Origin: Rhynchopus euleeides
Taxonomy: Eukaryota; Euglenozoa; Diplonemea; Diplonemida; Diplonemidae
Assembly (NCBI GenBank): GCA_963210315.1
Contig: OY723320.1
Location: 806,001 to 870,000 of the forward strand
Direction: 5' to 3'
Length of the DNA: 64,000 bases
Shown: positions 42,997 through 53,562 of the stretch, piece by piece
How positions within the stretch are numbered: position 1 is the first letter of the stretch
Layout: the number at the start of each line of letters is the position of its first letter
Translations under genes and position numbers: made by a program
Notes under the pieces: generated by a model
What the model was told of the DNA's origin: nothing
Databases searched by the model: none
Seen by the model: only the letters and a program-made list of their open reading frames with translations

Positions 42997-45474
42997 TCGA
43001 CCAGATGGCGGTCCCAATTTTGGGACCGACCAACAAAGCGACCAGATGGCGGTCCCAAATTTGGGACCGACCGAGAAAGCGACCAGATGGTGGTCCCAAA
43101 TTTGGGACCGACCGAAAAATTGACCAGATGGCGGTCCCAAATTTGGGACCGACCAATAAAGCGACCAGATGGCGGTCCCAAATTTGGGACCGACCGAGAA
43201 AGCGACCAGATGGTGGTCCCAAATTTGGGACCGACCAATAAAGCGACCAGATGGCGGTCCCAAATTTGGGACCGACCGAGAAAGCGACCAGATGGTGGTC
43301 CCAAATTTGGGACCGACCGAAAAATTGACCAGATGGCGGTCCCAAATTTGGGACCGACCCATAAAGCGACCAGATGGTGGTCCCAAATTTGGGACCGACC
43401 AATAAAGCGACCAGATGGCGGTCCCAAATTTGGGACCGACCGAGAAAGCGACCAGATGGTGGTCCCAAATTTGGGACCGACCAATAAAGCGACCAGATGG
43501 CGGTCCCAAATTTGGGACCGACCGAGAAAGCGACCAGATGGTGGTCCCAAATTTGGGACCGACCAATAAAGCGACCAGATGGCGGTCCCAAATTTGGGAC
43601 CGACCGAGAAAGCGACCAGATGGTGGTCCCAAATTTGGGACCGACCGAAAAATTGACCAGATGGCGGTCCCAAATTTGGGACCGACCCATAAAGCGACCA
43701 GATGGTGGTCCCAAATTTGGGACCGACCGAAAAATTGACCAGATGGCGGTCCCAAATTTGGGACCGACCCATAAAGCGACCAGATGGTGGTCCCAAATTT
43801 GGGACCGACCAATAAAGCGACCAGATGGTGGTCCCGAATTTGGGACCGACCCATAAAGCGACCAGATGGCGGTCCCAAATTTGGGACCGACCAACAAAGC
43901 GACCAGATGGTGGTCCCAAATTTGGGACCGACCGAGAAAGCGACCAGATGGTGGTCCCAAATTTGGGACCGACCAATAAAGCGACCAGATGGTGGTCCCG
44001 AATTTGGGACCGACCCATAAAGCGACCAGATGGTGGTCCCAAATTTGGGACCGACCGAGAAAGCGACCAGATGGTGGTCCCAAATTTGGGACCGACCAAT
44101 AAAGCGACCAGATGGCGGTCCCAAATTTGGGACCGACCGAGAAAGCGACCAGATGGTGGTCCCAAATTTGGGACCGACCGAAAAATTGACTAGATGGCGG
44201 TCCCAAATTTGGGACCGACCAACAAAGCGACCAGATGGTGGTCCCAAATTTGGGACCGACCGAGAAAGCGACCAGATGGTGGTCCCAAATTTGGGACCGA
44301 CCAATAAAGCGACCAGATGGCGGTCCCAAATTTGGGACCGACCGAGAAAGCGACCAGATGGTGGTCCAAAATTTGGGACCGACCGAAAAATTGACTAGAT
44401 GGCGGTCCCAAATTTGGGACCGACCAACAAAGCGACCAGATGGTGGTCCCAAATTTGGGACCGACCAACAAAGCGACCAGATGGCGGTCCCAAATTTGGG
44501 ACCGACCGAGAAAGCGACCAGATGGTGGTCCCAAATTTGGGACCGACCGAAAAATTGACTAGATGGCGGTCCCAAATTTGGGACCGACCAACAAAGCGAC
44601 CAGATGGTGGTCCCAAATTTGGGACCGACCAACAAAGCGACCAGATGGCGGTCCCAAATTTGGGACCGACCGAGAAAGCGACCAGATGGTGGTCCCAAAT
44701 TTGGGACCGACCAATAAAGCGACCAGATGGCGGTCCCAAATTTGGGACCGACCGAGAAAGCGACCAGATGGTGGTCCAAAATTTGGGACCGACCGAAAAA
44801 TTGACTAGATGGCGGTCCCAAATTTGGGACCGACCAACAAAGCGACCAGATGGTGGTCCCAAATTTGGGACCGACCAACAAAGCGACCAGATGGCGGTCC
44901 CAAATTTGGGACCGACCGAGAAAGCGACCAGATGGTGGTCCCAAATTTGGGACCGACCCATAAAGCGACCAGATGGTGGTCCCAAATTTGGGACCGACCC
45001 ATAAAGCGACCAGATGGCGGTCCCAAATTTGGGACCGACCCGTAAAGCGACCAGATGGCGGTCCCAATTTTGGGACCGCCATCTGGTCGCTTTTTTGGTC
45101 GGTCCCAATTGTGGGACCACCATCTGGTCGCTTTCTCGGTCGGTCCCAAATTTGGGACCGCCATCTGGTCGCTTTCTCGGTCGGTCCCAATTTTGGGACC
45201 GCCATCTGGTCGCTTTTTTGGTCGGTCCCAATTGTGGGACCACCATCTGGTCGCTTTCTCGGTCGGTCCCAAATTTGGGACCGCCATCTGGTCGCTTTAT
45301 TGGTCGGTCCCAAATTTGGGACCGCCCTCTGGTCAATTTTTCGGTCGGTCCCAAATTTGGGACCACCATCTGGTCGCTTTATCGGTCGGTCCCAAATTTG
45401 AGACCACCATCTGGTCGCTTTATGGGTCGGTCCCAAATTTGGGACCGCCATCTGGTCGCTTTATTGGTCGGTGA
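42997..45474. repeat. 41-bp palindromic satellite, block 2 with inversion
   Basis: About 60 units continuing block 1. At about 45068 the array turns over: the last ten units (45069-45474) are in inverted orientation, so positions around 45000-45140 form a large palindrome centred on the GGTCCCAATTTTGGGACC unit. Units next to the switch carry AATTTTGG or AATTGTGG cores instead of AAATTTGG. Ends at 45474 in a partial unit. Confidence 0.95.
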
Positions 45475-45757
45475 ACATCCTTCAGGATTTTGAAGGCACG
45501 TCTCACACCGGTTGGTGCTGTGTCGCATTCCAGGGGATAGTCCTTCACTTGGGTACGATTCGGCGCGACTGAGTCATCAAGCTTCATCCACCTGCCTCTC
45601 ATGGTGGCGTTGGATTTTCGCACGCTACGCCGCATTTTCACCCGGCCGAACTCAAAAACCCAAAGTCTACTGAAGATAGTCTGGCCTCTCCACAACATGT
45701 GATGGGAAAATGTTGAGGTCGGGCCATGCCAGCCCTGGCACGAGATCACTGCTCGTA

Positions 45758-46052
45758 CCTGGGACCACCCGTGTAAAAGTCCCCCCAGGGGGGACTTAAG
45801 CACAGGTGGACCTAAACACGGGAGTGGGCTGGTCTGGAGGGTCATCAGGTGGCCGCTAGGCCACCTGGTGCCCTCCAGGTGCTGTCAGAGTCGAAAAGTG
45901 GGGTGCCAAAAGTCCATCCGGACCGGAATCACCCCCATACGACGGAAGCGGAAGAGGTCTTCTTGGTCTCCACCGTGCCACCCCCGTGTTTAAGCCCCCC
46001 CCTGGCCGAAAGTCGCCTCCAGGGGGGGGACTTAAACACGGGGGGTCCCAGG
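45758..46052. mobile_element. TA-flanked MITE, copy 2
   Basis: Second copy of the element at 544-908, 295 bp, with the same ends (CCTGGGACCACCCGTGT and ACACGGGGGGTCCCAGG) and TA at 45756-45757 and 46053-46054. Internal deletions relative to copy 1 shorten the C-rich blocks. Nested in the 6.8-kb element. Confidence 0.87.
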
Positions 46053-46884
46053 TACCCCCGAAAATTCACATTGTGTCTACAGTGTGGGGCCCGAAAATCG
46101 AGTTTTCGGTGTTGCTTTTCCACATTTGGGGTTCCCAACTTCAGGACTGTCGCGCAATTACCTCAAAAGTGGCCGAGAAACCCAGGAATTTCTTTTTTTG
46201 AAGCCAATGTTTTTTGTCACAGTAGCTTAGCTGAAAAGTTGGGCGAGTCGTCCACCCTATCATTGTGCCAGAATTGGTAGTTGCTGCGGTCTACTTTGCC
46301 TGGCCCAAGAGCACTGGTACTGAACGGTGCAATATGCGTGGCGAGGTGAATACAACGGAAGCGCGCAAAGTCAATACAGCTCTCGGATGGCGGGTGGTGG
46401 TGCCACTAGTGTGTGACGTTCACTCGAGGATACAACGCATCACAATGAATCAGCAACCGTGGACCGAGTACAATACGCTCTCTGTGGCTGGTGTGGGGGA
46501 CAAAGGCAGTGCCTGTGCCGCAGGCAGGGAGGTATATATACAAGCCAGAACACATCGAAGACCTGGCTAATGCCACCTACATAGCGCCTGACACCCACCG
46601 GATGACGTGGTTGGCAAGCAACATGCATTGCAACCCTCAGATGTGGTGTGTTGGGGCATTTTCTTTTCCAACCTCCCACACAGTGGCACTGTACGGTACC
46701 AAACGGTGGCACAAAATTTAGGTACCCCAATTCGGGCACCTGAGGTGCCCGGAATGGTGGAAAAGTGGGGTTCGATGGGTTTCCGGACCGATCTGGGGGG
46801 GTTTGGAGGGTTTACGGGGGCTTTGGGGCCTCTGCGCCGGTTTTTTGAAAAATCGTGTTTGTCACCCCCATTTGACCCCCCCTA

Positions 46885-48057
46885 GGCATACTTGTACCCC
46901 CATATGGGGAAGGCCAAAAATATGGGGAAAATATGGGGGGAATATGGGGGGTTTTTCAAGTCCTGTTCCCCCATATTTCCCCCATATGGGGGATATATGG
47001 GGGAAAACCCAGGGGTTCCTCAGGTGGAAGCAGTCAGCAAATAGTTCTCTTCGTTCTACTTTTCACAGGGTGTGAAGTCAGCCACTGACAGGGGACGTCT
47101 AGCACCTTGCAGTGCCATCTCACCTCGTCGCTTTCTGCAGAGAGGAAACGCCCGGCTGAAGTGCTCGAGTCAGACCACAAAAGGTGCTGTGAGAGTGCCG
47201 ACCGCCACTTTCTTCAAGTCTGAGTAGCGGTCATCAGAGCATGCTGACCAGTAGTCCTGTCTTTGCTGGCAGAACAGTTGCGTCCTGCAGCCAGTCCTTG
47301 TACTGGCCTTCACAGGTCTCATTCCACCCGGCAGATGCAGCTTGAACATGTCAAGCTGCCTGGTGACGAGCGTCGACTCCGACTTTTCGGCGCTCGGAGC
47401 GGTCAAAAGCGGCGGAAGCGCCTGACACCCCAGAATGCACTGCTTGTGAATTCCCTTGTCTGATTAAGGATCCCAGGGGGCAGTTCGCAATCGCAAACAC
47501 ACCAGAGGAGGAGGACAGCGAGTGTGAGAGTGACGTGCCGGACAGGACTTCAAAACACAGGAGTGTGTGTTGTGAGGAGCTGTTAACCCTGAACGCGCCA
47601 TGTGTGTCTGTGCGTATGTGTCCACCACCGCTGCCGCTGTCACTGCGGTGCCCCGCCAAACCGGGAAGCGTTTGCTCTCCGCTGCCGCTGTATCGGCGCA
47701 GGAGAGGAACAGGAGGTCGGTGCGACCCACCTGGGGGATCTTCCAGGGGGGGCCAGACCTGGCCACACCTGAACGAGCGCGCACCTCCCCAGGATCGGAC
47801 TCCTGGAGGATCCCCAACAAGGCATGAGGCCGGTTTCGACGCGCACTTCGTGTGTGTCTGTGCCTGAGTGGTTTGATGTTCTCCCGTTGCAGCACGAATA
47901 CCCCCATATGGGCCCCATATTTCCCCCATATTCCCCCATATTTTACCGGGTTTTCCCCATATTTTCAGCCTTTTTCCCCATATGGGGGCGGGGTTTTGCG
48001 ACCCCCCATATTTCCCCCAGATTTAGGGGGTTCCCCATATGGGGGGACAAGTATGCC
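46885..48057. mobile_element. 1.2-kb TIR element rich in CCCCATATGGGG
   Basis: The left end GGCATACTTGTACCCCCATA and right end TATGGGGGGACAAGTATGCC are inverted. The left flank is TA (46883-46884); the right flank is TG (48058-48059), probably a decayed TA, then a long G run. Both arms (46885-47020 and 47890-48057) are packed with CCCCCATAT/ATATGGGGG words. The middle has unrecognised frames of up to about 190 codons on both strands, none convincing. Confidence 0.8.
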
Positions 48058-48405
48058 TGGGGGGGGGGGGGGGCTTGGGGGCTGGGGCGGGCCGACGACC
48101 CCTCACCCCTCACTCCCCCCCCCCCCCGAATTCCAACCCCAATCCCTACTCCCCCTCTCCTTCCCTCCATCTCCATCTCCATCTCCACCCCCCACCCCCA
48201 CCCCCCCCTCTTCAGCCTTCCCCTTCCCGACCCTAACATCTAAACTTACCTTGCCTTCTTCACTTGCCCCCCCCGAGCCCATCTATCCCTTCCCTTTTCT
48301 GCCCTTTGCTTTCCTGTGATTCTATCCGGGGGGAGGAGGTTTTTACGTAAGCTTTTGCATATTTCCCCCCCCCCCCCCCCCCCCCCTCTCTTCCCTTCCA
48401 GGGGG
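48058..48405. other. pyrimidine-rich stretch before the membrane protein
   Basis: C/T-rich sequence with G and C runs (48059-48074, 48115-48127, 48366-48386). It ends in a run of pyrimidines followed by CAG at 48398-48400, which would serve as a splice acceptor, so the membrane protein gene may have an upstream non-coding or coding exon. Confidence 0.5.
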
Positions 48406-50020
48406 ATGGGTGCAGCCCATGGCCACCCCACCCCTTCCGAGGACCCCTGCACCGTCACCCCTGAGTGGGCCCTTCTGGCACCAGTCGGAGGCCGCAGCAG
48501 CGGCAACGCCGAATCGCCCCCACCACTGCCGGCATCACACCACCCCAGATGGGGCAACGGTGCCTCTTCGCCGTGCTCGCCAACGCCTTCCCTGTTCTCC
48601 CCCGCCACCGCTGTGACAGCGGAGAGCTCCCCTGCTCTGCTTGGAGGGAAATTTTCCGTGCGTGCGACCCACCCAGCGAGCCAAAGGAAGGGGGCCCCCT
48701 CCTGGATACCAGAGGTCTTCCGCAGGAGGCGTGCCTTTTTTTATAAGGTGAAGGTGGCGCGCGAAAGCCACGGGATCTGCTCCTGCACCCCGAAGAAGGG
48801 CATCGTGTTCGAACCCCGCCCCGGGGGTCCCCCGTCGGAGCAGAGCGTCGGGGTCGCGGTGAAGGGGGTCGAGTCTGCCGCACTCTACGTCTGCTTCTGG
48901 GAGGTGACAGACCTGCTCCCGGTGTCGCTCTTCTCGACCCCGGCGCCGCCGCCTCTCGAGGAGATCGAGCGGCAGGTCGGGCGGTCACCCCAGCTGCTGA
49001 CGCGCAAGGTGTCCCTCTCCGCGGCGCCGGCAGACGCTGCTTTCCTCCGGGACATCCCGCGGGAGGCCAACCCGATCACGCTCACATCCCTCGCCACGTC
49101 AGTCGCTGCAAGCCGGCAGGGCGTCATGTTCGCTGCGTTCCTTGCGTTGCTCCTCATTGCCTGCCACACAGTGCTCACCGCCGTGCCGGGGGTGCCTGTC
49201 GGCGGGGGTAAACCCGGCAGCAGCAGCAGCAGCAGCGGCGGCAGGGGCGGCACGACGCCCCACGCCCCGTCGTCCGGCAGGACGAGGTCTGGTGGGGTTG
49301 GGCACCGCCAAGGCAGCGTCGGTGGCGGCAGCAGCGGGGCCCGACAGCCTCCAGGCGTGGCAGCGGAGGAGGGGGGGCTGCGTGCGGCGGCACGCAGGGT
49401 GGGGCCGGCGGACTCCCCGCAGCTGGGCGGTGGGGGTGGGGAGGGTGCTGCTGCTGCTGATGTCGGTGCGGCGGCGGTGGCGGCGGCGGAGGTGGCACCC
49501 CCTCGGCCTGTAGCGGGGGAGGGGCGCGGCAGTGGGGCTGCAGAGGCGAAGGTGGAGGCGGGGCCTGGGGTGGTTCGTAGCGGGAGCAGCAGGCCTGTGG
49601 AGGCGGTGGCGGCGGCTGCCCCCAGCGCTGGCGGTGGGTTTGATGACGACGGCGGCATCCCGGCGTCCGACACGCCGCTCGAGGTGCTGTGTGCAGGGGC
49701 GGCCCTGCTGCGCCTGCTGGGTGCGGAGGCAATACAGGGTGCTGCTTCGCTGCTGCAGGCCGGCATGGTTGCGCACCCGCTGCCGGAGGCGGCGGGGGGT
49801 GGCAGTGGCACTGCCGCACCACAGCAGGAGCAGCAGCGGCGGCAACAACAGCAGCAGGAACAGCAGGAGCAGCAACGGCGGCAACAGCAGGAGCAGCAAC
49901 GGCAACAGCAGCAGCAGCAGCAACGGCGGCAGCAGCATCAGCAGGAGCAGCAACGGCAACAGCAGCAGCAGGAACAGCAACGGCGGCAACAGCAGCAGCA
50001 GGAACAGCAGGAGCAGCAAC

Positions 50021-50056
<36 letters not shown>

Positions 50057-51171
50057 GGCAGCAGCAGCATCAGCAGGAGCAGCAACGGCGGCAACAGCAG
50101 CAGCATCAGGCAAGGCACGACACCGAAGAATCGGTCGCACCGCCACCACCACCAGCAGCGGCAGGTCTGTCTGATACCCACGGCACCGCCACCACCACTG
50201 CCACGGCCCCCGCGGATAGTGGGTCGCGGATGGCAGACGCAGCAGCATCAGGGGGCGACGCACTGCACCAGGCCACGGAGCAAGCGCCGTATGTGGGCGA
50301 GCAGGCGCCGCTATCCCAACCGCAGCACGGCGGGGCGGGGCCCCGGGGAGCCGGGGATAGCTGGGATGGGTGGGGCGCCGGGCGGGCCGTGTGGGGCGCA
50401 GCCCGGCTAGCCTGGTCGCGCCTGCTGTCGGGCATCGCAGCTGCTATCGGGGCCGCGCTGCAGGCATACGACACGTGGGCTTCGGGGCGCGCACACCGCC
50501 ACCCGCTGCAGATCGGGGCCGACACAACGCCACGCTACCCACCTGCCACCCTCATGCGCGCCACAGCACATCAGTACACCACCTGGGCACTGCAGGAACG
50601 CGAGCGCTCACGCCACGACGCAGCAGCAGCAGCAGCAGCAGCAGCCCCCCTCTGGACTGTGGCCCTCCGCACCCACACCCCTGCCTCAGCGGGCGACCCG
50701 CAGGGGTGGGGCAGCGAGGGCCCGGGGGGTGGCTTCGGCCCGTCCCTGACAGCGCAGAACTTCGCGTGGCTGGCCTTCGAGGTGCTGCTGCTGGCTGTGG
50801 GTTGCGGGTCGCTGGCCCTCTCGTGGGGCAGCCTTGCTGCAGGCAGCTTTGGGGGCCTCCGGCCTACGGTGGCGGCAGTGTCGTTCGGTGCGTTTGTGCT
50901 TGCGTTTCCAGGAGCGCCTGAGCTGCTGTTCCGCGACATCCCCGCGTCTCTACAGGCGTGGTACCCCGAAGCCGCGTCGGCTGTGTCCTCACTGGCAATG
51001 CTGGTCGGCACCGCAGTGCTCGTGACTTACATCGGGTTCCCCTTCGCGTACTACCACAAATCGCCCATCAGGCGTGCAAAGGTTGTGCTCTACTTCATTA
51101 ACACAAGCCTTGCAGTGACGGCTGTGGCGCTCATGCTGGCACAGCCGAGTGAGGACGAGGAGTTTGAGTGA
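48406..51171 (+). CDS. 921-residue membrane protein with polyglutamine tract
   Basis: I do not recognise this family. The frame is open without ATG back to 48316; ATG 48406 is the first Met. Residues 1-130 are Pro/Ser-rich; about 130-200 is a globular segment (FYKVKVARESHGICSCTPKK, ALYVCFWEVTDLLPV). One hydrophobic segment lies near 262-282 (FAAFLALLLIACHTVLTAV). A long low-complexity region (about 285-720) includes Gly/Ser/Ala runs and, at about 475-570, a Gln-rich tract with Arg, Glu and His interruptions. The C-terminus has four more hydrophobic segments (FAWLAFEVLLLAVGCGSLAL, AVSFGAFVLAF, LAMLVGTAVLVTYIGF, VVLYFINTSLAVTAVALML) and an acidic end, SEDEEFE. The CAG repeat is imperfect (CAA and CGG interspersed). 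Introns cannot be excluded within the low-complexity part. Confidence 0.7.
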
Positions 51172-51447
51172 AATCCGGTGCGTGTGAGGGTGCCGTTCCC
51201 AAAGAGGATGTGGGTGGGGTGGGTGGGGTGGGGGGTCACAGAGCTGCACCCAGTGTGACGCGGTGGGTCCGGACCCCCGCTTCCGCCAGATGCGTCTCTT
51301 TCGCATGTCCCTCACCATGGGGTATGGGAATGCAGGTGGAGAAAAAAATGCACCAAAAAAAATGCAAGGATATGAGGCCACAGATGGGTGTTCAGCGTAA
51401 GAGGCACCAGGCTCTCACCAGGCCCTTCTGTTGATGACCCTTCTATG
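51172..51447. other. 3' flank of membrane protein gene
   Basis: No further gene. Unique sequence ending at the TIR of the next element. Confidence 0.5.
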
Positions 51448-51784
51448 CACGGTGGACTCCAGCGGCCCTAGCGGGAGTCTGGGAGCGGGAGTCTGAGCGG
51501 GTGTCAAAGACTCCCGCTAGCGGGAGTCCAGACTCCCGCTAGCGGGAGTCTATACTCCCGCTAGGGGGAGTCTGACTCCCCCTAGCGGGAGTCTTTTCAC
51601 CTATTTTCATCCATTTTTCCCATGATATAGTTACAGTCTACTGGCGTGGGGGGTAAAATCATGGTGGAAGAGGGATGGGGAGGGGCTTGTTTTGCTTCTG
51701 TCAGTTTCCCCGGACTCTGGACTACCTACCTATCCTCCTGGTAGCGGCTGCACCTGCGGAGGTGAGCGGTTAGAATTTGAGGTG

Positions 51785-52916
51785 TCAAAGTGCGGCCATC
51801 GCCTGTCGTAGTTGTGTTACACCTTGGGCAAGACAAGCCATCCTGCAGGCCTCATCTTCTTCGTCAGAACTGTCATCCCCCTCCTGCTGTGCGCGTTGGT
51901 CAAGCGTGCTCAAAGTCGCCTCGGATGACACGAATGGTGTGAAAGTCGCCCCCAGCGGGATTGGCATTTTGCACAAGCAGAGCGATAATTTGCGGTGTCC
52001 TTCGGGGAACCGGAACAGGAAGTAGGGCGCGCTGATGGGTTCAACGAAGTCCTGTGTGTTGCAGTGCACAAACCCCTTCTGCAGCTGTGTCAACTGTGTG
52101 CAAAGAACATACACAGCCAATCTATGAGCGTGTCGGGTGTGCAGACACGGACACAGAATGACTTCTCTATACCCGAGGATCCCGTCCTGCGACAGGTGCG
52201 CAACCTTCCAAGGCATGCCCGATGCGCGCCGCTTCTCTTCTGCCATCGCAAGATCTCTCTCGTAAGTTGCGGAGCTGGCGATTGTAACGGCATCTTTCTT
52301 GCGATGTCCGTTCTCTGCTTCATTCGTCGTTGTTCTGCAGAGGCACTGCATCTTCTGGAGCCCACCAATGATGGAGACTGTGTACGTAGGCATTGCGCGT
52401 TGATCCCTTTTCGGCATGCTCCATCAACCAGTGAAATATATGCCCTGAGATCCGAGCACGCAAGAAGGGAATCCGGGCTGACTCATCCTTGCATCCCCAG
52501 AAGCGCCAGGGGATGTCTGCATACCGGAAATGCATGAGGTCTGCAAGGGAGACAAAGAGGTAGCGGAACAAGCCCTTGTAGGTGTGTCCTGTGACAGGCA
52601 AGCACGACCTTCCGGAACTGAGCACCTGTCCCATGCTGCGACACATTCAGTGCAAGGTTTGTACAGGTCTTGTCGAATATTTTTTTGTTGTCTCATCCAG
52701 TACCCTGATCAGCCGCATGGCGAGCCCCTTGCAGTCATGGAGTGCTGGGGTGACGTAGCGGGCATTGGGAAGCACACCTGCCAAGAGGGAGGGGTAGCCA
52801 GCCTCTTTCATCTCAGAGAGAGTCAGGTGCGGGTATCGATGCACCTGTTGATACCAGCGTTCTTCTGGGATGTCGCACAGTGAGCATCGGTGCCCTCGCC
52901 CCCCGCATCGCCTCAT
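51785..52916 (-). pseudogene. broken gene of the TIR element, possibly its transposase
   Basis: Reading the minus strand from ATG 52916, one frame runs to 52320 interrupted by a single TGA (52649-52647) immediately followed by ATG. It holds RCSLCDIPEERWYQQVHRYP, a segment PALHDCKGLAMRLIRVLDE, and RYADIPWRFWGCKDESARI. A second frame from ATG 52417 to 51785 (210 residues) overlaps its end and finishes in an acidic stretch (EGDDSSDEEDEA). The Cys-x2-Cys plus His pattern and the PxLHxxxG motif recall DDE-type transposases, but I cannot assign a superfamily. Nonsense and frameshift mutations, or introns, are needed to join the parts. Confidence 0.45.
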
Positions 52917-53181
52917 TGTTGCCCACTGCTGATCTATACTCCCGCTAGCGGGAGTTGGACTCCCCCTAGTTGAGACTCCCGAAAAGGGTTAAACCCGGTA
53001 GTGGTACCCTACCCCCGCTGGAGTCCACCGTGCAAGGCCGGATCAGCCCACGGGTGGGTTTGAGGAAGAAATCTGGGGGGGCAAATTTTGCTGCGACTTC
53101 CGGTTTCACCCGGCCGAACTCCAGCATCTATCCAGACCCACGGTGCCAAGCCGTTCGCCCGTGTCGCGATCATTCGCGGCT

Positions 53182-53562
53182 TCAGGCTGCCCCCGACGAC
53201 ACGTTTGTATCCTGCACCTTGCCATACTTCGCCTCCACCTTGTATATGACGGAGAGCGCCCTCCTTCCGCATCGTTGCGACTTCCCTGACAGCGAACTTA
53301 TCCATGTCAGGGAAGACATGGCGATGATTGCGTTGGCCACCTGGGTGCTGTGCTTGTGGAGCTCCTTGCTCAACACCGTTGCTAGGAGCCTTCTAATGGA
53401 TCCCAGTGTCAGCACACTGCCCCCTTTTTTAACAGGGAAGGCCGTGCAAAAATCATGCACAATGTTCGTCGCCTCCGCAGCCTCGGGACTCTCTGCGCTC
53501 TTCTTCTTCTTAATCGACTTTGCCGCCGGCTTCGCTGCCGGCTTCGTTGTCGTCTTCCCCAT
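53182..53562 (-). CDS. small basic protein, weakly histone-H2B-like
   Basis: 126 codons from ATG 53562. Residues 1-25 are Lys/Ala/Pro-rich (GKTTTKPAAKPAAKSIKKKK), as in linker or core-histone tails. Residues 45-85 contain SVLTLGSIRRLLATVLSKEL then HKHSTQ, whose pattern resembles the alpha3-alphaC region of histone H2B (a serine-started helix, LL, then KELxKH), and the overall length matches H2B. The helix before it (NIVHDFCTAF) recalls the H2B alpha2 start but the helix is too short. The region after 90 does not match. It lies inside the right part of a TIR element. Treat as a hypothetical protein; the histone link is a guess by eye. Confidence 0.4.
   Translation of the reverse strand: MGKTTTKPAAKPAAKSIKKKKSAESPEAAEATNIVHDFCTAFPVKKGGSVLTLGSIRRLLATVLSKELHKHSTQVANAIIAMSSLTWISSLSGKSQRCGRRALSVIYKVEAKYGKVQDTNVSSGAA

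Larger units (their letters stand above)
40117..46882. mobile_element. 6.8-kb TIR element carrying a 41-bp satellite
   Basis: The left arm 40117-40497 and right arm 46525-46882 are near-identical reverse complements starting GGGGGGGTCAAATG; the left arm has about 20 extra bases near 40131. TA flanks at 40115-40116 and 46883-46884; a G run lies outside the left TA, and the right TA is the left boundary of a neighbouring TIR element. An identical stretch of about 65 codons, ending VALYGTKRWHKI, is open in both arms, read towards the ends (minus strand 40288-40480, plus strand 46530-46721). The interior is a satellite in two blocks with a small nested element between them, then unique sequence 45475-45757, a nested MITE and unique sequence 46055-46524. 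No full transposase is visible. Confidence 0.85.

Noticed and set aside
40835..45493. Very long open frames (up to 837 codons) on both strands
   Set aside because: They run through the 41-bp satellite; three units make 123 bp, so a frame without a stop in three units stays open indefinitely. Repetitive peptides in several frames of both strands at once are artefacts.
49099..50263. Minus-strand frames of about 360 codons rich in Leu or Ala
   Set aside because: They are antisense shadows of the CAG/CAA repeat and GC-rich low-complexity part of the membrane protein gene.
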